Positions 10,431 through 15,854 of a DNA stretch of 40,269 nucleotides are shown piece by piece. Both the position numbers and the translations under genes were made by a program. The notes beneath the pieces were generated by a model that saw only the letters and a list, made by a program, of their open reading frames with translations, was not told where the DNA came from and made no database searches. Each line of letters begins with the position of its first letter. The first letter of the stretch is position 1. The stretch comes from Rhodospirillaceae bacterium. GTDB lineage: Bacteria; Pseudomonadota; Alphaproteobacteria; UBA828. The DNA is taken from assembly GCA_002717225.1 (NCBI GenBank), contig PBDG01000010.1, forward strand, positions 19,631-59,899. Reading direction: 5' to 3'.

Positions 10431-10458
10431 CTTATATCCGCTCCGCCGTTCTTGACAA
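10431..10458 (-). promoter_or_regulatory. Sigma70-like promoter of the pcm-tolC-popZ run
   Basis: Reading leftward, TTGTCA (10458-10453) and TATAAG (10436-10431) are 16 bases apart. Each matches its consensus at five of six positions. Transcription would begin near 10424 and give a leader of about 65 bases before the pcm ATG, containing a small CGGCC/GGCCG hairpin (10397-10409). This is pattern evidence only. Confidence 0.5.
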
Positions 10459-10581
10459 CGCGCCAAAATTCTATTGCCACGGCTCATTGGGTCACAAAAG
10501 AGGACGCTTGGTTGACCATTACCAGCACCATACCGTATATGGGCAGCGCAACGGACGCTAACTGTCTCATACTGAATCATC

Positions 10582-10655
10582 GGCCGGGTGGCAGAGTGGC
10601 TATGCGGAGGACTGCAAATCCTTAGAGACCGGTTCGATTCCGGTCCCGGCCTCCA
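10582..10655 (+). tRNA. tRNA-Cys (GCA)
   Basis: A 74-base tRNA with the CCA end encoded. The acceptor stem GGCCGGG pairs with CCCGGCC (10645-10651), with discriminator T then CCA. The anticodon stem GAGGA/TCCTT encloses the loop CTGCAAA with anticodon GCA. The T arm ACCGG-TTCGATT-CCGGT is perfect. Its 3' half is repeated at 13102-13125, so the gene has probably served as an integration site. Confidence 0.97.
10626..10649 (+). repeat. Attachment-site-like direct repeat, copy 1 (inside tRNA-Cys)
   Basis: These 24 bases of the tRNA-Cys T arm and acceptor stem are exactly repeated at 13102-13125. Similarity continues for some ten bases (TCCA then ATTT), with two mismatches at the end of the acceptor stem and one after CCA. 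A tRNA 3' end duplicated at both ends of a segment is the classic product of tyrosine-recombinase integration. No integrase gene remains between the copies. Confidence 0.7.
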
Positions 10656-10663
10656 GATTTCAC

Positions 10664-10834
10664 CTAGATTTCAATTATGTAGGACTTGCCTACCCCGCGA
10701 AACGCTCTGACGATATCGGCGCGTCCCATCTTCGAGTCATACTCTTCGGGATACCCGTGCTGCATGAAGATAGCGATTTCGTATTGGGCGGTGGTTGACT
10801 CTGTAAGATGAAATTTGCCGAGCAATTGGGATCG
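10664..10834 (-). pseudogene. Fragment of a T7-like phage terminase large subunit
   Basis: An open stretch of 56 codons ending at a TAG. It contains LGKFHLTESTTAQYEIAIF, then MQHGYPEEYDSKMGR, then RAFRGVGKSYI. The order (T-x-x-Q-Y-x-I-A, a Q-x-G segment, then a Walker A of the form AFRGVGKS) is that of the N-terminal ATPase domain of terminase large subunits in T7-like podoviruses. It stops directly after Walker A, 9 bases from the tRNA-Cys end, and a TAG precedes it upstream, so it is a remnant of a gene normally ten times longer. I recognise the family from the motif pattern; a profile search would settle it. Confidence 0.6.
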
Positions 10835-11203
10835 CTACCAGAAATCGTGAACTTCGGTATCAAGGCATCCACAGTGAAGCAGTTTCTGAACACATCTGGA
10901 CTTGCCACCAATTGGTCTGAACGGTCCCAGTCAATGTCGACCAGAGACCTTGCAAAGATTGCTGAGAGTCAAACTGTGATGGTGGTGTGTCATCGGTGAA
11001 TGTGCGAGAAAAAACTAAAAGGGGAAAAATTTCCTTGTTCGTCCACGTTACAACGCCCTAGCGAATAATTCAGCTAATTCTGAGAGTTATCGGGTCTACC
11101 AGATCTGAGCCAGGATCAGAGGTGCCGGCGCCGCCTCATTTAAAACGCACGCAAACGCGCGAATATATATTCGCCATTTTCTTGATCGCGAACCTCACCG
11201 GCA
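10835..11203. other. Intergenic stretch without a recognisable gene; contains repeat copy A
   Basis: Short open frames exist on both strands (for example 10808-10999 rightward), but none has a ribosome site or family resemblance. At 11031-11073 lies a 43-bp sequence that recurs at 13223-13265. The stretch looks like decayed mobile-element DNA between the terminase fragment and the cupredoxin gene. Confidence 0.5.
11031..11073 (-). repeat. 43-bp direct repeat, copy A
   Basis: It matches 13223-13265 at 36 of 43 positions without gaps. Read leftward, both copies end a reading frame with the pattern E-L-F-x-R-A-x followed by a stop (ELFARAL here, ELFGRAS in copy B). Substitutions thus leave the C-terminal pattern recognisable, which suggests two related gene ends rather than chance. 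Confidence 0.55.
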
Positions 11204-11755
11204 TCAATGGGCGAGCTTAATGTCTCCCATCATCCCGGATTCGTAGTGTCCCGGAATGTTGCAGGCGAATTCAAGCGTGGCGTGGTCTGGGAATTTCCAG
11301 ATGAGTTCTCCCGTTTGGCCCGGCTCCAACAGGATGCTGTTGCCTTCTTCGTGCATGCCGTGCCCTATAATTTCCTGCATGTGTTTGGCGGCTTCCCGAT
11401 TAATGCGGTCCGGCTCAAGCACGCCATGCTCGACCATCATTTCCATTTCAAGGGCGTGCGTTTCGTGCATCGCGGCAGTAGCGATGTTGAATTCGTGAAC
11501 GAACTCGCCCTTATTGGTGACGACGAAACGGACGGTCTCCTTTTCCTTCAGATCCAACGCTTCCGGCTCAAAATAGTTGTCGTACATCTTGACGGATATG
11601 GTCCGGGTGACATTTCCCGCCTTGCCGGGCTCACCGATCTTGTGCATGCCATGGCCATGGCTATGCCTGCCCTCGGCAAGGGCCGACAAAGACGCTGTGA
11701 GCAAGGGAACGCAGACGGCGATGGATGCCGCCAACGAAAAGATAGAATTACGCAT
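11204..11755 (-). CDS. Exported cupredoxin-like copper-binding protein
   Basis: A 183-residue protein with an N-terminal signal peptide (to about residue 27, LSALAEG), a His/Met-rich segment (GRHSHGHGMHK) and a plastocyanin-type domain. The probable type 1 copper ligands are His87 (GEFVHEFN), Cys165 and His170 (ACNIPGHYESGM) and Met175. A Met/His-rich insertion (MHETHALEMEMM through HGMHEEG) is typical of the periplasmic copper-handling cupredoxin group. It probably binds or carries copper in the periplasm. The ATG at 11755 has GAGGA upstream. It is divergent from the TIGR02117-type gene, and both lie between the two att-like repeats, so they may be cargo. No copper pump or oxidase is adjacent. 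Confidence 0.85.
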   Translation of the reverse strand: MRNSIFSLAASIAVCVPLLTASLSALAEGRHSHGHGMHKIGEPGKAGNVTRTISVKMYDNYFEPEALDLKEKETVRFVVTNKGEFVHEFNIATAAMHETHALEMEMMVEHGVLEPDRINREAAKHMQEIIGHGMHEEGNSILLEPGQTGELIWKFPDHATLEFACNIPGHYESGMMGDIKLAH

Positions 11756-11830
11756 GGTATTTGATCCTCGTGGCTTGAACGAAACCGACTGTGGGCTTGT
11801 TGTAGTTAGCCCCTGCCCTGACTATAGCGC

Positions 11831-11849
11831 ACACGCGCGTGTATATAAT
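11831..11849 (+). promoter_or_regulatory. 12-bp palindrome next to a TATAAT box in the divergent spacer
   Basis: ACACGCGCGTGT (11831-11842) is a perfect palindrome. Two bases further is TATAAT (11844-11849), only eight bases before the ATG of the TIGR02117-type gene, so that gene may be transcribed almost leaderless and the palindrome could be an operator. No good -35 box is seen, so this is weak evidence. Confidence 0.35.
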
Positions 11850-11857
11850 GCAAGACG

Positions 11858-12520
11858 ATGATCCGAGACAGGTTTCATAGCGGATGGCTGTTGGCCGCGG
11901 TTGCCGGACTGTGGCTTGCCGCCTGCGGCCCGTCGCAAACCACACTGAGGGTATCCTCGGCGGGGGCTTGGCAACCGACAGCGGACGGTGTGGCGATCTA
12001 CATTACGAGCAATGGCTGGCATTCAGAGATCGTCGTGCCCAGAGCCCTGATACCCGCAGACGCGATACCGGAAGCCGGTGATTTCCCCCGGGCTAGCTAT
12101 CTCAGCTTCGGCTGGGGAGATGCAGAATATTTTCCGGCGCCGAACAAAACCCTGGGCAAGACCCTTCGCGCGGCACTGATGCCGACGGCCTCGGTGGTGC
12201 ACCTGACTGGTTTGACGTTGCATCCGCAAGACGTGTTTCCCGGCAAAGAAATTATTGAGCTGGGCATCTCACACGAGGGTTTTGATCGCCTCATCAATCA
12301 TATCCACGCCAGCTTCGCACGTGAGGAGAACCGGCACGTCATCCCCGGCCTATACCGCTTCAGCCGCTTTTATCCAGCATCCGGCGAGTTTCACCTGCTC
12401 AACACCTGCAATACCTGGACGGCGGAGGGGCTTGAGCGCGCGGGACTGCCAGTACAGGTCTTCGGCACCGTCAAGGTCGAAGATCTCATGGCGCAAATCC
12501 GTCAATTAACTGCCCCATAG
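11858..12520 (+). CDS. TIGR02117 (DUF2459) family lipoprotein
   Basis: A 220-residue protein with a lipoprotein signal (WLLAAVAGLWLAACGP, lipobox LAAC with Cys23), so it is probably anchored in the inner or outer membrane facing the periplasm. The body has IYITSNGWHSEIVVP, SFGWGDAEYF, LTLHP and LLNTCNTWTAEGL, the pattern of the TIGR02117/DUF2459 family. Members occur near urease genes in some genomes, but their biochemical function is unknown. The conserved NGWHS and NTCNTW with Cys and His suggest a cysteine hydrolase-like site, which is my inference. It is followed at once by a strong terminator and sits between the tRNA-Cys repeats. Confidence 0.8.
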   Translation: MIRDRFHSGWLLAAVAGLWLAACGPSQTTLRVSSAGAWQPTADGVAIYITSNGWHSEIVVPRALIPADAIPEAGDFPRASYLSFGWGDAEYFPAPNKTLGKTLRAALMPTASVVHLTGLTLHPQDVFPGKEIIELGISHEGFDRLINHIHASFAREENRHVIPGLYRFSRFYPASGEFHLLNTCNTWTAEGLERAGLPVQVFGTVKVEDLMAQIRQLTAP

Positions 12521-12554
12521 AAAGCGCCGCCCGAGGGGATTGGGCGGCGCTTTT
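12521..12554 (+). terminator. Intrinsic terminator after the TIGR02117-type gene
   Basis: AAAGCGCCGCCC (12521-12532) pairs perfectly with GGGCGGCGCTTT (12542-12553) around a nine-base loop, and the 3' arm ends in a run of T. It begins directly after the stop codon. The A-tract on the 5' arm would let it also act on leftward transcription. Confidence 0.85.
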
Positions 12555-12636
12555 CCGGCAGACAAGAGTGCATATACATATGTCTGTCAGGCGACCTGGA
12601 GCCAACTGTGTGTCTTGTCGTTAGCTCAATAGACAA

Positions 12637-12996
12637 TCAGAACGGAATTTCGTCATCTAGTGAGGATAGAGCTCCAGGCTCAGAAGTATTCGGCATATTA
12701 GGAGCGGCGTATGGGGTTTCATGTGCATCAGTGCCAGTGCGCGTAACCTTCCATGCCTTTACATCTGTATACCAGCGCCCGTTATATTCCCGACTCTCTA
12801 GATCTACAGTGACAACAAGGCTCTCTCCCTCCTTGATGGCGAATTCGTCTATCTTGTCGCTCCAGGCCATAAAGCAAACCTTCTTGGGATATTGGCCCTC
12901 GGTTTCTAGAATGTACTCCTGCTTACGCCACGGACCTTTAGCTGACTCGCCAGATTTCTCTGGGAGGAGTTCAATGATCTTTCCATTAATTTCCAT
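12637..12996 (-). CDS. DUF3127 family protein (probable OB-fold, single-strand DNA-binding type)
   Basis: A 119-residue protein. It begins MEINGKIIELLPEKSGES and has WRKQEYILETEGQYPKKVCF, the N-terminal signature of DUF3127, then EGESLVVTVDLESREYNGRWYTDVKAWKV. The tail is low-complexity with an acidic DDEIPF end, resembling the acidic C-terminal tip of SSB proteins. DUF3127 proteins are small OB-fold proteins known mainly from Bacteroidetes and from phages. The ATG at 12996 has AGGAC upstream; ten more codons are open but unlike the family. Its codon use is more AT-rich than the neighbouring lipoprotein, which with its place between the tRNA repeats suggests phage origin. Confidence 0.75.
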   Translation of the reverse strand: MEINGKIIELLPEKSGESAKGPWRKQEYILETEGQYPKKVCFMAWSDKIDEFAIKEGESLVVTVDLESREYNGRWYTDVKAWKVTRTGTDAHETPYAAPNMPNTSEPGALSSLDDEIPF

Positions 12997-13101
12997 GATG
13001 GATGTCCTGTTTGGAAGGGAAAGCAAGTAGTACTGAAATATCTATGACAGTTGGGTTTGGTAATGGCTTTAACCACCTGTGTAAAAAGATAGTTGGCAGT
13101 T

Positions 13102-13125
13102 AGACCGGTTCGATTCCGGTCCCGG
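13102..13125 (+). repeat. Attachment-site-like direct repeat, copy 2 (tRNA-Cys 3' fragment)
   Basis: Identical over 24 bases to the tRNA-Cys segment 10626-10649, then TA in place of CC, TCCA, and TATTT in place of GATTT. Upstream of it there is no acceptor or anticodon arm that would make a functional tRNA. It marks the far end of a segment of about 2.48 kb. Confidence 0.7.
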
Positions 13126-13222
13126 TATCCATATTTTATTTATTCTTCAGTTATTTAAGTACACTTATTCAGTAGTTTTATAACCAGTGGTTTATTGTTT
13201 CTACGGATTTTGCACCTAGATT

Positions 13223-13265
13223 TTCCTCGTTCGCTCACGTTACGACGCCCTACCAAATAATTCAT
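13223..13265 (-). repeat. 43-bp direct repeat, copy B
   Basis: Partner of 11031-11073 (36 of 43 identical, no gaps). Read leftward it encodes DELFGRAS and a TAA stop at the end of the small frame 13240-13335. Confidence 0.55.
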
Positions 13266-13335
13266 CGCGCTCCAGCACCGCCTTCGCCTTCCTACCCACT
13301 TCCGCTGAAATGGGGTTTACAAATTTTTGTGTCAT
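13240..13335 (-). other. Possible 31-codon reading frame, probably a gene remnant
   Basis: It starts ATG at 13335 and reads MTQKFVNPISAEVGRK, then AKAVLERDELFGRAS, then TAA. A TAG lies 13 codons upstream in the same frame and there is no ribosome site, so it is more likely the tail of a decayed gene than a functional small protein. It is kept because its end is shared with repeat copy A. I do not recognise the family. Confidence 0.25.
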
Positions 13336-13403
13336 CTTTGTTGAGTGCACCTGAGCACCGCACCTCACAGGCTACAGTGCAAAACCTCAAGGAACATGCT
13401 CCC

Positions 13404-14129
13404 TTAATCTATATATGGCGCGAGAGCGTCGCGGAGAGTGGGAGCAACTGTTTCGATGCCGGGCGTATCCGAATGAATGCAAACAGTCTCGAAACGAATT
13501 GGCATATCGTTTCCGGAAACAGATGTGACCACGCCTTCCGTCAGGGCACGCAACGCCCGTGCTGCCGCTGCCTCGGGTTCATAGGCTACATGCTCTCGTG
13601 TGATGATTAAGCGACAACCCTCGTCATATTCGAGATCGGCATAAAACTCTGGCCACCACAACAGCCCGCGACGCGTGTATACGGTATCATGCATCGTGCC
13701 TACCTGACCAATTAAAGGAACTCCAAATATTTCCGAAACATCAGCGGCCGCTTCAGCACAATGCTCGTATTTAGACGTCATTCCAAAGAGCGCACCGTGG
13801 GGTTTGATGTGATTAAGAGCAACACCCTCCGCATCCAAGAATCCCTTCAATGCGCCTACCTGGTAAATTAAAAGGTCGCGTAATTCGTTCCGCTCCATCT
13901 CCATCTCACGACGACCAAAACCCTGGCGATCAGGAAGCGAAGGATGAGCACCGATTGAAACTCCATGTTCCATCGCCATCTTAACCGTCTTGTGCATGAC
14001 GCTAGGGTCTGAGGCATGAAAACCGCAGGCAACATTCGCAATGTCAATGTGCGGCATGATTTTAACATCGTTGCCGAAACTATACAGGCCATAGCTTTCG
14101 CCAATATCACAATTAATTGTTACACCCAT
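13404..14129 (-). CDS. pxpA: LamB/YcsF family protein (5-oxoprolinase subunit A-like)
   Basis: A 241-residue protein starting MGVTINCDIGESYGLY, with IANVACGFHASDPSVM, SIGAHPSLPDRQGFGRR, LNHIKPHGALF and VCIHSDTPG. These are the conserved blocks of the LamB/YcsF family. PxpA acts with PxpB and PxpC in ATP-dependent opening of 5-oxoproline (pyroglutamate) to glutamate. Here neither pxpB nor pxpC is adjacent, so it is either an orphan subunit or a relative with another substrate. The sequence GFGRREM and the conserved Asp and His residues suggest an intact enzyme. The ATG at 14129 has AGAGG at good spacing. Confidence 0.85.
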   Translation of the reverse strand: MGVTINCDIGESYGLYSFGNDVKIMPHIDIANVACGFHASDPSVMHKTVKMAMEHGVSIGAHPSLPDRQGFGRREMEMERNELRDLLIYQVGALKGFLDAEGVALNHIKPHGALFGMTSKYEHCAEAAADVSEIFGVPLIGQVGTMHDTVYTRRGLLWWPEFYADLEYDEGCRLIITREHVAYEPEAAAARALRALTEGVVTSVSGNDMPIRFETVCIHSDTPGIETVAPTLRDALAPYID

Positions 14130-14162
14130 TTTTACCTCTTTGCGCCGTAACTCGCAGATCAT

Positions 14163-14484
14163 GCTGTCATATCAGCCAAAAACTACGTCAACGACCTAGT
14201 GAACTCAGATTGCTCCTAAGGTTTTACTTAAATATTCGAAAATGTGTCTAGCAAGCATGTTTATCAACTAGACTATAACACCCCATCCTCGCTACCCTTT
14301 TGCCAATCCTACTGTTGAGGAAAAACGGTGAAGGCTTTCAACCCACCGGTCGATCAGCAGCAACACCTTACCTCCATGATCCGTGTTTTCACGGTTTTGG
14401 TCTCGAGAAACTCGCTTCACAGGCCGCGCCCAAGCTACCCCTAGTGCGGGGTCATAACGGGAAGGCCGTCAGGAGTTCTTAGAA
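14163..14484. other. Intergenic region, no gene seen
   Basis: 322 bases upstream of pxpA and downstream of the small exported protein. The part next to pxpA is AT-rich and could carry its promoter, but I see no convincing -35/-10 pair. A 60-codon open frame at 14300-14482 lacks a ribosome site and any family resemblance. Confidence 0.5.
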
Positions 14485-14877
14485 TTAATCAGATTCGTTT
14501 TCTCCAACGACGTTGAATATACGCACGAATTGCTCAGCGTAGTTCTCAGGTATGTTTCCCCCTTCGTAATACAATATCCGCGCTCGCACGGCCGCATCTG
14601 AAACCTGCTCTAGGGAAACGCCACCCTGATCTTGTGCACTAATCAACTTGGCCGCCAAATCACTGGACGAATGTTCATCAAGAATTTCATAGAATTTGGC
14701 GAGAGCTCCTTCCAAGGCGTCCAGTCGTCCAACAGCACTCTTTTCATCCTCAGCCGCATTAAACAGTTTGACTGCTTCGACAAACAACCTGTTCGCCTCG
14801 CTATGGTCGCCGGCGGATGCAGATTTCACATTGAACATCAGCGCTATAGCGGCAAGTGCAAAAATAATCTGTCTCAT
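14485..14877 (-). CDS. Small exported protein of unknown function
   Basis: A 130-residue protein starting MRQIIFALAAIALMFNVKSASAGD, with a clear Sec signal peptide cut near ASA-GD. The mature part is mostly helical and acidic, with ANRLFVEAVKLFNAAEDE and LEGALAKFYEILDEHSSSDLA. The spacing of aromatic and small residues resembles TPR-like helical hairpins. It is probably a periplasmic protein; I do not recognise the family. It lies 107 bases downstream of hsp20 on the same strand and may be read through from it. The ATG at 14877 is chosen over one five codons upstream because it gives a better signal n-region. Confidence 0.6.
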   Translation of the reverse strand: MRQIIFALAAIALMFNVKSASAGDHSEANRLFVEAVKLFNAAEDEKSAVGRLDALEGALAKFYEILDEHSSSDLAAKLISAQDQGGVSLEQVSDAAVRARILYYEGGNIPENYAEQFVRIFNVVGENESD

Positions 14878-14984
14878 GCTAAATATTACCAATCCGGCCC
14901 ACCAATGCTCATCAGTTTCTTACTACAGGCAGAACGAGGCAGGGCGCCAGTTGGCCCCCCGCCCCGCGTTGGGATTTTAGTCAG

Positions 14985-15437
14985 TTACGCCGCCTCGTCT
15001 TCCAGGAGTGGTGCAGAACGGATGGGAATCTTCCGCGCCTTCTTCTCTTCCGGAACTTCGCGAGCTAACTCAATGGTCAAAAGACCATCCGACATATCTG
15101 CGTTTTCAACTTTTATGTGATCGGCAAGTTGAAAGCGCCTTTCGAATGCACGACGAGCTATACCCTTATAGATCCACTTGCTACCATCCTCACTTTCAGG
15201 ATCGCTTTTGATCGTTAGGGTATTCTCCGTTAGAATGACTTCGATCTCCGCAGGCTTAAATCCGGCGACTGCCATAGTAACGCAATACCGCTCATCGTCG
15301 GTCTGCTGGATGTTATACGGTGGATAAGAGAGATCACCATCCGAATATTGCGCTGCTGAGTCTAGCATTCGGGTTACTCTGTCAAAGCCGACAGCGGTGC
15401 GAAACAGGGGGGAAAAGTCAAACGTGGTAGTACGCAT
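14985..15437 (-). CDS. Hsp20 family small heat shock protein (IbpA-like)
   Basis: A 150-residue alpha-crystallin-type chaperone that binds unfolding proteins and holds them for refolding by DnaK/ClpB. Seen: N-terminal TFDFSPLFRTAVGFDRV as in class A bacterial IbpA/HspA proteins, the alpha-crystallin domain YNIQQTDDERYCVTMAVAGF to LTIELAREVPE, the RAFERRFQL strand, and a C-terminal I-P-I motif (KARKIPIRS) for oligomer contacts. The ATG at 15437 follows AAAGGAGGA; longer frames have no ribosome site. Its leader carries a ROSE-like thermometer and a heat-shock-type promoter (separate entries), so both transcription and translation look temperature-controlled. Confidence 0.94.
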   Translation of the reverse strand: MRTTTFDFSPLFRTAVGFDRVTRMLDSAAQYSDGDLSYPPYNIQQTDDERYCVTMAVAGFKPAEIEVILTENTLTIKSDPESEDGSKWIYKGIARRAFERRFQLADHIKVENADMSDGLLTIELAREVPEEKKARKIPIRSAPLLEDEAA

Positions 15438-15511
15438 TTCGATATCCTCCTTTGAGCAATATCGGCAAGGCGTTCTATGGCTTTTCAGACGTGCCACAAA
15501 AAGCCCCGCCT
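15438..15511 (-). promoter_or_regulatory. ROSE-like RNA thermometer in the hsp20 leader
   Basis: Directly before the hsp20 ATG the RNA reads UUGCUC-AAAG-GAGGAU, in which the Shine-Dalgarno GGAGG is masked by UUGCUC. This is the core of known ROSE elements (UUGCUC-CUUG-GAGGAU in Bradyrhizobium), including the G opposite G bulge that makes the hairpin melt with heat. An outer CGAUAU/AUAUCG helix extends it. Upstream, AGGCG...CGCCU encloses GGCUUUU...GAAAAGCC, a second nested hairpin, as in multi-hairpin ROSE leaders. Seen by eye; not folded by program. Confidence 0.75.
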
Positions 15512-15550
15512 GTTGATAGCGGTCCCAACATTGGCAACCGCTTACTGCCT

Positions 15551-15579
15551 ATATGGTGATGCTTCCTTCAGTTTTCAAG
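15551..15579 (-). promoter_or_regulatory. RpoH (sigma32)-type heat-shock promoter of hsp20
   Basis: Reading leftward, CTTGAAA (15579-15573) matches the sigma32 -35 consensus exactly, and ACCATAT (15557-15551) resembles the -10 consensus CCCCATNT, with 15 bases between. Transcription would begin near 15543 and give a leader of about 105 bases, the length expected for a ROSE element. Confidence 0.7.
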
Positions 15580-15854
15580 AATGGAAGATCGCTTGGAATC
15601 AAAGTCGATACCGCTGGTCTCCCATCCAATATTCCGTAATATGGCTGCCTAGCATTCCTCCTAAGTGCTCAGCGAGGACTTGGCATAGTATTTTCAACCA
15701 GCACGCCTATGAAAGAATTTGCAAATTTCTCAGTTACTTTATTGCACACAAGGTTTCATTGAGAATCAGGTAGTTATAAGTTTTTTTAAATCTCAATATC
15801 CTTTTATATCGATTCGATTTTGACGTAAACCCCCATCAAAATAGGAACCTATTC
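15580..15854. other. Spacer between divergent hsp20 and molybdenum hydroxylase genes
   Basis: 275 bases, AT-rich in the half next to the rightward gene. No gene, terminator or clear promoter for the rightward gene was recognised. Confidence 0.5.

Larger units (their letters stand above)
13126..13403. other. Gene-poor stretch after the att-like repeat
   Basis: AT-rich sequence follows the tRNA fragment. At 13213-13223 the sequence CACCTAGATTT repeats exactly the 11 bases found just after tRNA-Cys (10661-10671), and the second copy of the 43-bp repeat follows at once. This suggests that 13204 onward is the sequence that once lay next to the tRNA gene, or comes from a related element. Apart from a possible 31-codon frame (13240-13335) no gene is seen. 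Confidence 0.5.

Noticed and set aside
10690-10999. Overlapping open frames of 60-73 codons on both strands after tRNA-Cys
   Set aside because: No ribosome sites and no family resemblance; the real signal is the terminase fragment in another frame.
11207-11764. 185-codon rightward frame opposite the cupredoxin gene
   Set aside because: It is antisense to a gene with a signal peptide and full copper-ligand set.
14300-14482. 60-codon rightward frame in the spacer before the small exported protein gene
   Set aside because: No start context, no recognisable sequence pattern, composition like noncoding DNA.
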